DNA of 64,000 nt from Bog-793 sp050013835. GTDB taxonomy: Bacteria > Actinomycetota > Acidimicrobiia > Acidimicrobiales > Bog-793. Position numbers and translations under genes: made by a program. The stretch covers positions 62,001-126,000 of the forward strand of contig JBEKEM010000001.1 in the NCBI GenBank assembly GCA_050013835.1. Reading direction: 5' to 3'. This document shows, piece after piece, positions 7,964-16,812 of this stretch. The notes beneath the pieces are model-generated. The model saw only the letters and a program-made list of their open reading frames with translations. It did no database searches and was not told where the DNA came from. Numbering within the stretch: position 1 is the first letter of the stretch; the number at the start of each line of letters is the position of its first letter.

Positions 7964-8247
7964 CGGTCAAATCCAGCCAATCGGTCCACCGCGCCTCGTG
8001 TCTCGGTCGGGGGCGACCTCGGGCGGGCATGGCCGGCAGAGCGGCCCGCCGCCCTGCCCAGAGACCCTACCGTCTGGGGGAAGGGCAACCCCGGCTCCTC
8101 GGCGCCGCCGGTTGCGTGGCGGGGCGACCGCGGATCACACCGCGGGAACCGGGAACCCGTGACCTGTGTCCCCTGGGCGTGGCCGCGGGACCATCGGCTG
8201 CGCCTGACGCGGAGAGATCGAATGTCGGCGTGGCCGGCGGGGAAAGG

Positions 8248-8291
8248 CACCTCCCAGGAGGCCGGGCGGGTACCCGGCCTCCTGGGAGGTG
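8248..8291. repeat. perfect 19-bp GC-rich inverted repeat
   Basis: CACCTCCCAGGAGGCCGGG (8248-8266) is the exact reverse complement of 8273-8291, with six bases between. It lies between the histidine-kinase start and the acyl-CoA synthetase remnant. It would fold into a very stable hairpin but lacks a U-tract on either side. It could be an intergenic repeat element or a terminator of a now-decayed gene. Confidence 0.6.
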
Positions 8292-8312
8292 GATTCTCTG
8301 ATGGTCGACGGC

Positions 8313-8600
8313 CGGGGCGGGGGAGCCGATCTCACGGCCGGGTGGCGCGTCGTTCTCGGTTCGGGCGAGGTCGATGCGGCGATCGTCGTGCTGTCGCCCA
8401 TCATTCCGATGACACGCGAGGAGGCGTCCGATGCCGTCGACGTCGTCGCCGGGGAGCTGCCGGTGGTCGTCGAACTCGACCTCAACCCCGTGCTCGCCAC
8501 GCCGGAGGCTGCCGTTGCCGTCGACTGCCGGGTGCACGTCGCCCCGGTCCGGTCGACCAGGATGCCTATCCGCGGATCCTGCGGCGTCGCTCGTGCGGCC
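8313..8600 (+). pseudogene. ADP-forming acyl-CoA synthetase remnant (C-terminal end, frameshifted)
   Basis: One frame gives VVLGSGEVDAAIVVLSPIIP followed by SDAVDVVAGELPVVVELDLNPVL and AVAVDCRVHVAP. The ELDLNPV...AVVDxRV pattern is the end of the ATP-grasp domain of ADP-forming acetyl/acyl-CoA synthetases, and the first part resembles a segment normally hundreds of residues upstream. The family's usual ending (RPDPYLRRLR-like) appears in a different frame as DQDAYPRILRR. The fragment therefore shows both an internal deletion and a frameshift. The family normally has about 700 residues; only about 90 remain. Confidence 0.55.
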
Positions 8601-8645
8601 GGCCGACCGCGCCCGTCCGCCCGCCGTTCCTCCTAACCTCGATAC

Positions 8646-9308
8646 ATGGCGTTCTTGACCTCGAGGAAGAAGGAGATGGTCGCCGTCTCGCGGGCGCTAC
8701 CGGGTCGCAACACGCCGATCCTCCAGCCGGGCCTGCATTTCGTCCTGCACGTCCCGATCGGCGGGCCCTTCCCCCAGGGGATGGAACAAGCCGTCTTCGG
8801 GCTGGGGTGCTTTTGGGGGGCCGAGCGGATTTTCTGGCAGTCCGAGGGCGTCTACACGACGGCGGTTGGCTACTCCGGCGGGTTCACCCCGAACCCGACC
8901 TACGAGGAGGTCTGCGCGGGCAGGACCGGTCACGCCGAGGTCGTGCTCGTCGTCTTCGATCCGGACCGCACGAGCTACACGACGCTGCTGCGGCGGTTCT
9001 TCGAGGGCCATGACCCGACACAGCACATGCGGCAAGGCAACGACGTGGGCACGCAGTACCGGTCGGCGATCTACACGTTCTCGACCGCACAGCTCGACGA
9101 GGCGGTGGCGACACGCGACCGTTACGCCGCGGTGCTCGCCGACGCCGGGATGGGGGCGCCGACGACGGAGATCGCCCGGGCGGGGCCCTTCTACTACGCC
9201 GAGGACTACCACCAGCAGTACCTCGCGAAGAACCCGGGTGGCTACTGCGGTCTGGGCGGCACCGGCATTTCCTGTCCGGTCGGTGTCGTCGGCGAAGGCG
9301 GATCCTGA
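8646..9308 (+). CDS. msrA: peptide-methionine (S)-S-oxide reductase MsrA
   Basis: 220 residues. The catalytic motif GCFWGAE has Cys55, followed by VGYSGGF, EEVCAGRTGHAEVV, GNDVGTQYRSAIY and AEDYHQQYLAKNPGGYCG. The C-terminal cysteines (YCG and ISCPVG) can serve as resolving residues. The N-terminal ~45 residues, with the GRNTPI and PQGMEQAVFG elements, match the long MsrA form, supporting the ATG at 8646 over the internal ATG just before GLGCFWG. MsrA reduces methionine-S-sulfoxide in proteins using thioredoxin. It follows the degraded synthetase and seems monocistronic. Confidence 0.96.
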   Translation: MAFLTSRKKEMVAVSRALPGRNTPILQPGLHFVLHVPIGGPFPQGMEQAVFGLGCFWGAERIFWQSEGVYTTAVGYSGGFTPNPTYEEVCAGRTGHAEVVLVVFDPDRTSYTTLLRRFFEGHDPTQHMRQGNDVGTQYRSAIYTFSTAQLDEAVATRDRYAAVLADAGMGAPTTEIARAGPFYYAEDYHQQYLAKNPGGYCGLGGTGISCPVGVVGEGGS

Positions 9309-9476
9309 CCCTGGCGTCGGGAGGAAGTCCCCGGCGGGAACGGCGAGATTGGGCTGACCCCGGCGCGGCGGGGGACCGGGCCGGACCCGCCGCAGAACGG
9401 AATCTCGCTCGGCTGGCAGGCACGGCAGAAGGCGTCCCCGAGCCGTTTCCGCAGCCCCGGGAGTTAGATTTGGCCC

Positions 9477-10712
9477 GTGCGCCTCGCCGCGCTGACCGGG
9501 GTTCTCCTCGCCGGCGCGCTCGCGTGCTCCGGCGCTGCGTCCAGGCCGCAGCACGCGGCGAACACCGATCCAGTGCCGGGCGGACGTACCAGCTCGATCG
9601 TGAGTGTCGCCGCCGGTGCGTATTCGGGCTATGCGGTCCTCTCCGACGGTCACGTGTGGGCGTGGGGCGATGACCTCGAGGGCCAGATCGGGGAGGCGGG
9701 GTCCTGGTCGTCGCGTCCCCTGCCGGTGGAGATCAAGGGTCTCCCGGCCGCGGTCGCCGTCGCGGGCGGCGGGAACAGCGCCTACGCGCTTGGGAGAGAC
9801 GGCAGGGTATGGGCCTGGGGCGACGACAGCCAGGCGCAGCTCGGCGATGGGCGGTTCACGGACCGGCAGACTCCCGCCCCGGTGCCGGCCATCACGGCGG
9901 TCCGGGACATCGCCGCCGGGGCGTTCGCGGCGTACGCGATCCGCGGCGACGGAACGGCATTCTCGTGGGGCGACAACAGCTTCGGACAGCTCGGTATTGG
10001 GTCGGCCGGAGCTTTTCCCACCGTTCCTGGCAAGCTCGTCGGGTTGACCGGCGTAGTAGCCGTCAGGGCGGGCTCAGCGGACGGTTACGCGCTGCTTCGT
10101 GACGGGACGGTATGGGTGTGGGGCGATAACAGCCTCGACCAGCTCGGAGGTGCCGGGTGCGGTCCGGGAACGAGCGGTGGTGGCGGTCGCTGCCTTGGAT
10201 CGAGCGTCCCGCGCCGGATTCGCGGTCTTTGGGGGGTCGTCGCGATCGCGGCCGGCGGGGACTCGGGCTACGCCCTGCGCCGGGACGGGACCGTGTGGGC
10301 ATGGGGCGACGACGAGTTCGGCGAGCTGGGTGACGGTGTCCGGACCTTCGACGAGGGCGTGCCCGTCCAGGTGAAGGGCCTTGCGCACGTCGTCGCGATC
10401 GCCGCGGGTTCGTGCTCGGCCTACGCCCTGCTCCGGGACGGGACGGTGTGGGCGTGGGGCCGTGGTGACTACGGCCAGCTCGGCGACGGGAGCAGATCGG
10501 ACCGCAGCCTCCCGGTGCAGGTGAGGGGCCTCACCGACGTCCTCGAGGTGGTCGGGGGCGGCGACATGGCGTTCGCTCTCGAACGGATCGGCAGTCTTTG
10601 GTCCTGGGGAGCGAACTCGCTCGGGCAGCTCGGCGACGGCTCGGAGGCCGGTCAGGACGTCCCCGTCCGGGTGCTCGGTCTCCCGGCGTCGCCCGGCTCC
10701 GGGAGGTCGTAG
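9477..10712 (+). CDS. RCC1-repeat beta-propeller lipoprotein
   Basis: 411 residues. GTG 9477 starts a signal sequence MRLAALTGVLLAGALACSG with a possible lipidation Cys17 (GALAC). The rest is seven RCC1-type repeats of about 50 residues. Each has the pattern VAAGxxSxYALxxDGxVWAWGDxxxGQLGDG, matching a complete seven-bladed propeller. There is no enzymatic domain; RCC1 propellers act in protein or ligand binding, so an extracytoplasmic binding role is the most that can be said. One blade (about residue 225) carries a Gly/Cys-rich insertion, GCGPGTSGGGGRCLGSS. It stands alone between msrA and an ABM-fold gene. Related proteins are frequent in actinobacteria, mostly uncharacterised. Confidence 0.88.
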   Translation: MRLAALTGVLLAGALACSGAASRPQHAANTDPVPGGRTSSIVSVAAGAYSGYAVLSDGHVWAWGDDLEGQIGEAGSWSSRPLPVEIKGLPAAVAVAGGGNSAYALGRDGRVWAWGDDSQAQLGDGRFTDRQTPAPVPAITAVRDIAAGAFAAYAIRGDGTAFSWGDNSFGQLGIGSAGAFPTVPGKLVGLTGVVAVRAGSADGYALLRDGTVWVWGDNSLDQLGGAGCGPGTSGGGGRCLGSSVPRRIRGLWGVVAIAAGGDSGYALRRDGTVWAWGDDEFGELGDGVRTFDEGVPVQVKGLAHVVAIAAGSCSAYALLRDGTVWAWGRGDYGQLGDGSRSDRSLPVQVRGLTDVLEVVGGGDMAFALERIGSLWSWGANSLGQLGDGSEAGQDVPVRVLGLPASPGSGRS

Positions 10713-10778
10713 CGGGAGTCTCCGCCTTCCGGTGGCGGGGTGATCGCCGGGGGGTGAGGCCCGCGGCAGAATCGCCCC

Positions 10779-11075
10779 ATGATTATCGAGCACGCAGTTC
10801 TGAATGTGGTTCCCGGCGAGGAAGAGGGGTTCGAGGAGACGTTCGCGCGGGCCAAGCCGATCATCGCCTCCATGCCGGGCTTCCGCTCCCGGCGACTCGC
10901 CCGGTGTGTCGAGACCCCCTCGCGTTACCTCCTGCTCGTCGAGTGGGGTCGGCTGGAGGACCATACCGAGGGATTCCGCGGCTCCGCCGAGTACCAGGAG
11001 TACCGGCGACTGCTGCATCACTTCTACGACCCGTTCCCCGACTTCGAGCACTACCAGCCCCTCGATCGCCTCTGA
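10779..11075 (+). CDS. antibiotic-biosynthesis-monooxygenase (ABM) fold protein
   Basis: 98 residues with the ferredoxin-like ABM pattern: MIIEHAVLNVVPGEEEGFEETFARA, then the GFRSRRLARCVE strand and the YLLLVEWGRLEDHTEGFRGSAEYQEYR segment, which is the most conserved part. Members oxidise polyketides or degrade haem, or have no known activity, so no substrate is proposed. ATG 10779 is preceded by a weak purine stretch. There are no flanking genes of obvious related function. Confidence 0.82.
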   Translation: MIIEHAVLNVVPGEEEGFEETFARAKPIIASMPGFRSRRLARCVETPSRYLLLVEWGRLEDHTEGFRGSAEYQEYRRLLHHFYDPFPDFEHYQPLDRL

Positions 11076-11408
11076 CCGGAGTCCCGGTTCGCAGGATCCG
11101 CCGCGGTCCGGCCGAAGACGGGCGGCAACCGCGAGTTCGCCGAGGGGCGTCGTCTCGCCCGACGGACGGGGCGGCGGGTGGTCGGCGGAGCTGGGCGCAG
11201 GCGGAGAACGAGGGTTCCCCGGCGGGATGGCGCCCGGGCGGGTCGGTCAGTCACGACCCGAGCCCGGGGCAGCACGTTCGCGCCAGTTCCACGGGAGCGT
11301 GCCTCCCGCGGCCGGCGCGAACGGGGGAGTCCAATGAGGCGAGATCGGTCGCGACGAGGTCGAACCAGGCACTGCGGGACGAGCGGGCAGTCACTAGCAT
11401 CGCCGGGC
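11076..11408. other. 333-base gap upstream of the isomerase gene
   Basis: High-GC sequence with no supportable ORF. It holds several GC-rich self-complementary stretches, for example GCGCCGG-like arms around 11285-11325. I could not match it to a known riboswitch. It presumably holds the promoter of the downstream sugar gene. Confidence 0.35.
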
Positions 11409-12833
11409 ATGCGAATCGATTCGATCAGCAGACCGGTGACGGTCGGCCTCATTGTCGGGAACCGCGGCTTCTTCCCGAGCGAGCTGTGCAGCACGGGGCG
11501 CACCGAGATGCTCGAGGTGCTCAAAGCCCGCGGGCTCGAGGTGGTCGCGCTCGGACCGGAGGAGACGGAGTACGGCTCGGTCGAGTCGCTGGAGGACGTC
11601 GAGAAGTGTGTGCGGCTTTTCCGCGTCCATGCCGACGAGATCGACGGGATCGTCGTCACGCTCCCGAACTTCGGGGACGAGCGGGCGGTCGCGAACTCCA
11701 TTCGTGGTTCTCGACTGGGTGTCCCCGTGCTCGTGCACGCCTTTCCCGATGAGACCGAGAAGCTCAAGATCACCCATCGGCGGGACAGCTTCTGCGGGAA
11801 GCTCTCGCTCTGCAACAACCTGACCCAATACGGGGTCCAGTTCTCGCTCACCTCTCGTCACACGTGCGGGCCACGGTCGCCGGAATTCGCGGCCGACCTC
11901 GACCGCTTCACCAGTGTGTGTCGCGTGGTGCGGGCCGCGAGGGGGATGCGGGTGGGGGCGATCGGGGCCCGGCCGGCCAACTTCAACACCGTGCGCTTCA
12001 GCGAGAAGCTCTTCGAACTGGCGGGGATCTCGGTTGTCACGCTCGACCTCTCCGAGGTGCTGGGGCGCATCGGTCGTCTGGCGGACGACGATCCGTCGGT
12101 CAAGGCCAAGGGCGAGGCGATCGCCGCCTACACCACCACTGACGGCGTGCCCGGCGAGTCGCTGCTGAAGATGGCAAAACTCGGCGCGGTGATCGACGAG
12201 TGGATGGAAGCCGAGCAGCTGGACGGCACGTCGATCCAGTGCTGGACCGCGCTACAGGAGTTCTACGGCATCGTGCCGTGCACGGTCATGAGCATGATGA
12301 GCGACAGTCTCAAACCGAGCGCCTGCGAGCTGGACGTCACCGGCGTCGTTTCGATGTTGATACTCCAGGCGGCTTCGGGGGTGCCGAGCGCCATCCTCGA
12401 TTGGAACAACAACCTCGACGACGAGCCGGACAAGGCGATCGTCTTCCACTGCAGCAATCTTCCGAGCCGGTTCCTCGAATCGACCACCATGAGCTTCCAG
12501 GAGATCATCGCCGGCACGGTGGGAAAGGAGCGGACGTACGGCACCCTCTTCGGCCGAATCAAGAGCGGTCCGGCGACCTATCTACGCCTGAGCACCGACG
12601 ACTCCGCAGGGCAGATCAAGGCCTACGTCGGCGAGGGGCGGTTCACCGACGATCCGGTCCACACCTTCGGGGCCTTCGGCGTGATCGAGGTCCCGCACCT
12701 CCAGGCGCTCCTCAAGCACATCTGTCGGAATGGCTTCGAGCACCACGTCGTGATGAGCCTCTCCCGGACGGCGCTGGCCGTTCAGGAAGCGCTCGAGACG
12801 TACCTGGGGTGGAACGTCCATCTCCACGAGTAG
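11409..12833 (+). CDS. L-fucose/L-arabinose isomerase-fold protein
   Basis: 474 residues. An N-terminal Rossmann-like region (VGLIVGNRGFFPSELCSTGR) is followed by the isomerase core with TLPNFGDERAVANSI and LVHAFPDE. The C-terminal FucI/AraA-type domain contains DWNNNLDDEPDKAIVFHCSNLP and the late VEVPHLQ.LLKHIC region. Proteins of this family isomerise aldoses to ketoses with Mn2+, but many members have undefined sugars. This one is distinct from the second isomerase (araA) at 22632, so the locus carries two enzymes of the fold. Start ATG 11409 was chosen because homologues begin near VTVGLI; the frame is open far upstream. The ABC importer follows on the same strand after a long gap. Confidence 0.82.
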   Translation: MRIDSISRPVTVGLIVGNRGFFPSELCSTGRTEMLEVLKARGLEVVALGPEETEYGSVESLEDVEKCVRLFRVHADEIDGIVVTLPNFGDERAVANSIRGSRLGVPVLVHAFPDETEKLKITHRRDSFCGKLSLCNNLTQYGVQFSLTSRHTCGPRSPEFAADLDRFTSVCRVVRAARGMRVGAIGARPANFNTVRFSEKLFELAGISVVTLDLSEVLGRIGRLADDDPSVKAKGEAIAAYTTTDGVPGESLLKMAKLGAVIDEWMEAEQLDGTSIQCWTALQEFYGIVPCTVMSMMSDSLKPSACELDVTGVVSMLILQAASGVPSAILDWNNNLDDEPDKAIVFHCSNLPSRFLESTTMSFQEIIAGTVGKERTYGTLFGRIKSGPATYLRLSTDDSAGQIKAYVGEGRFTDDPVHTFGAFGVIEVPHLQALLKHICRNGFEHHVVMSLSRTALAVQEALETYLGWNVHLHE

Positions 12834-13665
12834 GCGACTGCCCTTGGGTGGGGCAAAGGTGGACCCGCTGTCGGGATCCCCGAGACGGGCGGTGAGGACG
12901 AGGTCGGATCGGTCGCCCGGGCGCTTTGGGTCGGCGCGACAAGGCCGGGAGATCACGCGGAGCATTCCTTCGGTTTCGTGACCAAACTGTGTGCCGTCGT
13001 CTCGCCGGGCGGTGGGGATGAACAAACTCCCAGCTCAAACGGGGTGTGCGGCCACGCCTCGGGCCCTTGCTTGTCACGTATCATGTCAGTAACGTGACAT
13101 TCCGAAGATTCCGTGAAACCAGGTGTCAATGATCTCAGGAGTTCCCGATAAGGGAAGCCGCGGTCGGTCTGTGCCGCCGCGGGGTACCTCCCGAGCTGTC
13201 GCCCCCGGGCTCGACCGGCCCGACGACGACCGGGTCCGCGTCGAGTTGGCGTCTTTTCTCCGCGGGGCGGGAGCCCAAGCTTGCTTCGCACCGGGGTGGA
13301 CTGGCCATCCCGCAACGATCCGCGACGGGCGACGAGCCATCGCTGGAACTCGGCTGGCTTGTTCCGCCGCGACCAGGGAGCGCGACAGCGTCACCTTGGC
13401 GTAATGTCATCGGTAGCAACAAGAAAGGGGGTCGACATAAGCGGCTGTCTCCAGCGAGCGCTACGTGGTCGCGTCTGACCGGTGCTCGGGACAGAGTTGC
13501 TTAAGTGCCCTTCTGCACCTTGATCAGTCTGAGACAGACCGAGAGAGAAGTCGTTGGTCGAAGTGTCGGCTAGGCCTACTCGATTGCCGTTGACCACTAG
13601 GCAGCGGCCGGGGAGGCTCCCGAAGTTGCAACATGCATATAGACAAGCCAAAGGGGATAGGAATT
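12834..13665. other. 832-base non-coding stretch before the sugar importer
   Basis: No frame here resembles a known family. The second half (about 13420-13660) is less GC-rich than the surroundings and has features of a long 5' leader or promoter region. A small inverted repeat GTCTG-AGA-CAGAC occurs at 13527-13539. An operator-like palindrome at 13083 is listed separately. The length suggests an important regulatory region for the binding-protein gene. Confidence 0.4.
13083..13100. promoter_or_regulatory. operator-like inverted repeat
   Basis: ATGTCA (13083-13088) and TGACAT (13095-13100) are perfect arms around GTAACG. They overlap a second pair, TCACGT/ACGTGA. The region is upstream of the sugar ABC transporter. 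It could be a binding site for a GntR- or LacI-type regulator. Confidence 0.35.
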
Positions 13666-14778
13666 ATGGCGAAATTTGAACCGCTAGAGCGGGACCCGAA
13701 GGCCTTTGAGATTTCGAGGCGTCGGTTCCTCCGCAACGCGGGCGCGATCGCGGCGTCGGTGCCGTTCATCGGTGGACTAACCGAGATCCTCACCGAGCGG
13801 GGCGCAGCAGCTGCGACCTACCGTGACTCGGCGAGCCCGTTCTTCGCTCACCACCCGGCGTACAAGTTCACGTTCGTGAACCACGTCACGACGAACCCGT
13901 TCTTCACCGCCACTCAGTATGGGTTGCAGGACGCGGCGCACATCCTTGGGATCCCGGTTCCGCAATGGGCCGGATCTCAGGTCTCGGCGACCTCGGACAT
14001 GGTCAACGCGATCGACGTCGCGATTGCAGGCAAGGTGAACGGCATCGCCACGACGCTGATCGACCCGACGGCCTTCAACGCCCCGGTCATCAAGGCCCTC
14101 AAGTCTGGCATCCCGGTCATCGCCTACAACGCGGACGAGCCGGGGAACGACCGGCTGTGCTACGTCGGCCAGAGCAACCTGACTGCAGGCGCCGCGGCCG
14201 CAGCGCGGATCGTGTCCAAGCTGAAGAAGGGTGACCTCGTAGGCATGGTCATCGCGACTCCGGGTACCGGCAACATCCAGCCAAGAATCGACGGAGCTCT
14301 TCCGACCTTCAAGAAGGCCGGTCTGGTGACCGCGGTCGTTGCTGGTGGTGCGCTGGTTCCCGCCGAGATCACGGCGGTCCAGGCATGGTGGGAAGGCCAC
14401 AAGGACGTGAAGTTCATGTACGCGGTTGACAACGGTGACTCTGAAGCCGTTGCCGACTGCATCACCAAGAACAACCTGAAGGGCACCACTGGCGGTTCAG
14501 GTTGGGACGTCAGTGCTCCGGTGCTTCAGGGCATCGCGAGCGGCGCCCTGGAGTTCTCGATCGACCAGCAGGCGTACCTGCAGGGCTTCGTGCCGACCAT
14601 CCAGCTGTTCCTCTACAACATCTCGGCTGGTCTGATGAAGCCGTGCGACACCGACACTGGCCTCGGATTCATTACCAAGGCGAACGTCGCGCCGTACACG
14701 GCCCACGTCACGCGTTTCGAAGGAGCCGGAGCCACGGCGACGGCGTACGCGCCGCCGAAGACCATCGGCCTCCCGTAA
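13666..14778 (+). CDS. sugar ABC transporter substrate-binding protein, Tat-exported
   Basis: 370 residues from ATG 13666, which follows AAGGGGATAGGAATT. An ATG at 13633 is in frame but lacks a better site. A twin-arginine signal SRRRFLRNAG (17-26) and hydrophobic stretch precede a ribose/xylose-binding-type domain (Peripla_BP_4). Visible features are KFTFVNHVTTNPFFTATQYGLQDAA, TTLIDPTAFNAPVIKALKSGIPVIAYNAD, and a late FSIDQQAYLQGFVP motif. It should deliver a pentose or related sugar to the permease encoded next. The Tat motif suggests folding in the cytoplasm before export. Its codon use and GC are slightly lower than neighbouring genes, consistent with high expression. Confidence 0.92.
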   Translation: MAKFEPLERDPKAFEISRRRFLRNAGAIAASVPFIGGLTEILTERGAAAATYRDSASPFFAHHPAYKFTFVNHVTTNPFFTATQYGLQDAAHILGIPVPQWAGSQVSATSDMVNAIDVAIAGKVNGIATTLIDPTAFNAPVIKALKSGIPVIAYNADEPGNDRLCYVGQSNLTAGAAAAARIVSKLKKGDLVGMVIATPGTGNIQPRIDGALPTFKKAGLVTAVVAGGALVPAEITAVQAWWEGHKDVKFMYAVDNGDSEAVADCITKNNLKGTTGGSGWDVSAPVLQGIASGALEFSIDQQAYLQGFVPTIQLFLYNISAGLMKPCDTDTGLGFITKANVAPYTAHVTRFEGAGATATAYAPPKTIGLP

Positions 14779-14814
14779 GTGCAGTCTCCTTCCTCTGAAC
14801 AAGAGGAGCTCGCG

Positions 14815-14845
14815 GCCCCCGCTCCGCAATTTGCGGAGCGGGGGC
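14815..14845 (+). promoter_or_regulatory. 15-bp perfect intercistronic hairpin before the permease
   Basis: GCCCCCGCTCCGCAA (14815-14829) is exactly complementary to 14831-14845 around a single T. It starts 37 bases after the binding-protein stop. The 3' arm contains GGAG (14835-14838), a ribosome binding site nine bases before GTG 14848. It could stabilise the upstream mRNA end, as hairpins between binding-protein and permease genes do, and limit permease translation. Confidence 0.65.
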
Positions 14846-14847
14846 TC

Positions 14848-15810
14848 GTGCGACGCGTCTCGGACGTGTTCTTTGCACGCCCGGAGGCGACGATTTTCGT
14901 CGTCTGCGTCGCCCTGATCGCCTACTTCGCGTACCGCAACTCGACCTTCTACTCCTACTACAACATCGTCGTCATGACGCAGTACATGGCGCCGATCGCG
15001 GTCATCGGCGCGGGCGAGGTCCTGCTGCTCGACCTTGCCGAGATTGACTTGTCCTCCGGCCAGGTCTTCCTGACCGCGCCGTGGTTCGTCGTGATCATGG
15101 GGCAGCACGGCGTGCCGCTCGGTTGGGGGATCGGCCTCTCTCTGCTCATCTGCTGCCTCATCGGTGCGTTCAACGGGTCCATCGTCGTATGGCTCCGGGT
15201 CCCGTCATTTGTCGCGACGCTCGGTGTGAACTACGTACTGGCGGGGTGGGTTCTCATCGCCTCGAGCGACATTACGACCGACATGCCCGGCACGACAGGG
15301 AAGTTCGGCGCGTGGTTTGGTCTCAGCAACTGGTCCGAGGGTCTGTGGGGCCTGGGGATCGTCCTCCTCATCTGGGCCTTGCTCAAGGGGACGAAATTCG
15401 GTGTGCACACGACGGCGACGGGTGGCAACGAGCTCGGCGCCGCCGAGGCCGGCGTGCGTGTCCGGCGGATCAAGATTTGGTGCTTCGTCATCATCGCCCT
15501 CGTCGCGGGCTTCATCGGCATCATCGACTCGATCCGAATCGGGAGCCTCGACCCCGCGGCTCCGGGACTGAACGAGATGCTGGCTGGTGTCACCGCGGCG
15601 GTCATCGGGGGGACCGCTCTCACCGGTGGCAAGGCCACGGTGGTCGGAACCCTGATCGGCGCGATCGTGCTCGGCGTGCTCGAGGATGGGTTCAACCTCA
15701 TTGGCATCAGTGCGAACTGGTTCATCCTCGTGGAAGGCGCCGTGATCCTCGCGGCAATGGCGATAAACGTCCAGCTCGGGCGCTGGACGCTGAAGACGGC
15801 ACGACGATGA
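14848..15810 (+). CDS. sugar ABC transporter permease (RbsC/XylH type)
   Basis: 320 residues from GTG 14848, with about eight to ten hydrophobic segments. Conserved branched-chain/ribose permease features are IAVIGAGEVLLLDLAEIDLSSGQV near the N-terminus, FNGSIVVWLRVPSFVATLG in the middle, and the cytoplasmic coupling region TATGGNELGAAEAGVRVRRIK. A GGTALTGGKATVVGTLIGA segment follows. The frame is also open to GTG 14779, directly after the preceding stop. I prefer 14848 because the intervening bases form a perfect 31-base hairpin and GGAG precedes 14848. It acts with the flanking binding protein and ATPase in the cytoplasmic membrane. Confidence 0.88.
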   Translation: MRRVSDVFFARPEATIFVVCVALIAYFAYRNSTFYSYYNIVVMTQYMAPIAVIGAGEVLLLDLAEIDLSSGQVFLTAPWFVVIMGQHGVPLGWGIGLSLLICCLIGAFNGSIVVWLRVPSFVATLGVNYVLAGWVLIASSDITTDMPGTTGKFGAWFGLSNWSEGLWGLGIVLLIWALLKGTKFGVHTTATGGNELGAAEAGVRVRRIKIWCFVIIALVAGFIGIIDSIRIGSLDPAAPGLNEMLAGVTAAVIGGTALTGGKATVVGTLIGAIVLGVLEDGFNLIGISANWFILVEGAVILAAMAINVQLGRWTLKTARR

Positions 15811-15832
15811 GCGGTCGAATCGAGAGGATGAG

Positions 15833-16720
15833 ATGAACGACGCCCAGCCCCAAGTAGCTGCTGACCCAGAGGACGGTCCCCCGGGGCAGGCGGTGAGCGA
15901 GACCGACGCAGGGCGCGCCGGCAGCCTCGACCGCTTCGGGGACCGTGACGTCATCCTTCGCACCGAGGGAATCACGAAGAGTTTCGGTGCGCTCATTGTC
16001 CTGAGAGGCATCGACATCTACCTGCGGCGCGGCGAGGTGCTCGGCCTCGTCGGTGACAACGGCAGTGGCAAGAGCACGCTCGTGAAGATCCTTTGCGGCT
16101 TCCACAGGCAAGACGAAGGCGAGATCTTCGTCGAGGGGGAGCGGGCGGTTTTCCACTCGGTGAAGGACGCGCGCCAGCGCGGTATCGAGACCGTCTACCA
16201 GGACCTGGCGCTCGTCCCGGCGCTCACCGTCTACCAGAACCTGTTCCTCAACCGCGAGATCACCCGGTTCGGGCCGCTTCGATGGCTGTCGAGCAACAAG
16301 ATGCGCCAGATGGCCCGCCAGTACCTCGACGACATCAAGGTGCAGGTCTCCAGCGTCGATGCACTGGTCGAGAGCATGTCGGGTGGTCAGCGCCAAGCGG
16401 TTGCGCTGGCGAGGGCGACGCACCAGGAGTCGAAGATCCTCCTTCTCGACGAGCCGCTCGCGGCGATGGGTGCGAAGGAATCAGCGCTGGTGATCGACCT
16501 CGTGAAGGACCTCTCGCACAATCGCGGCGTCTCGATGATCATCATCGACCACAACTATCAGCACCTGTTCGAGCTTTGCGACCGGTTGAACGTCCTGCAG
16601 GAGGGGCGCATCAGCCTCGACCTGCGGGTCGAGGACACGACGATGGAGGAACTGACCGCCCACATGATCGCCGAGTACCGTCGCCGCATCATGCTCGGCC
16701 AGCAGGAATTGCGAGTTTGA
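15833..16720 (+). CDS. sugar ABC transporter ATP-binding protein (single nucleotide-binding domain)
   Basis: 295 residues with one ATPase domain: Walker A GDNGSGKST (74-82), Q-loop TVYQDLALVP, signature MSGGQRQ, Walker B ILLLDEP and switch His in IIIDHN. Many carbohydrate importers of this class (RbsA/XylG) have two fused domains of about 500 residues. This one has only one, like FrcA-type systems, so it presumably homodimerises. A 40-residue acidic/polar N-terminal tail precedes the domain. ATG 15833 lies 22 bases after the permease stop behind GAGAGGATGAG. It powers import of the sugar bound by the protein encoded at 13666. Confidence 0.93.
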   Translation: MNDAQPQVAADPEDGPPGQAVSETDAGRAGSLDRFGDRDVILRTEGITKSFGALIVLRGIDIYLRRGEVLGLVGDNGSGKSTLVKILCGFHRQDEGEIFVEGERAVFHSVKDARQRGIETVYQDLALVPALTVYQNLFLNREITRFGPLRWLSSNKMRQMARQYLDDIKVQVSSVDALVESMSGGQRQAVALARATHQESKILLLDEPLAAMGAKESALVIDLVKDLSHNRGVSMIIIDHNYQHLFELCDRLNVLQEGRISLDLRVEDTTMEELTAHMIAEYRRRIMLGQQELRV

Positions 16721-16812
16721 TCCGCTCGCGCGCGACAGGCGCTGAGCGTCGCATCGGCGATCGACGGCCCTTGCTTGAGCGGATCATCTCAGACGGCTAA
16801 GGAGCCGCCGAC

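Noticed and set aside
12953..13422. Several overlapping ORFs in the 12.8-13.6 kb gap
   Set aside because: Low-complexity, Arg/Pro-rich on both strands with no ribosome sites; treated as non-coding leader region.
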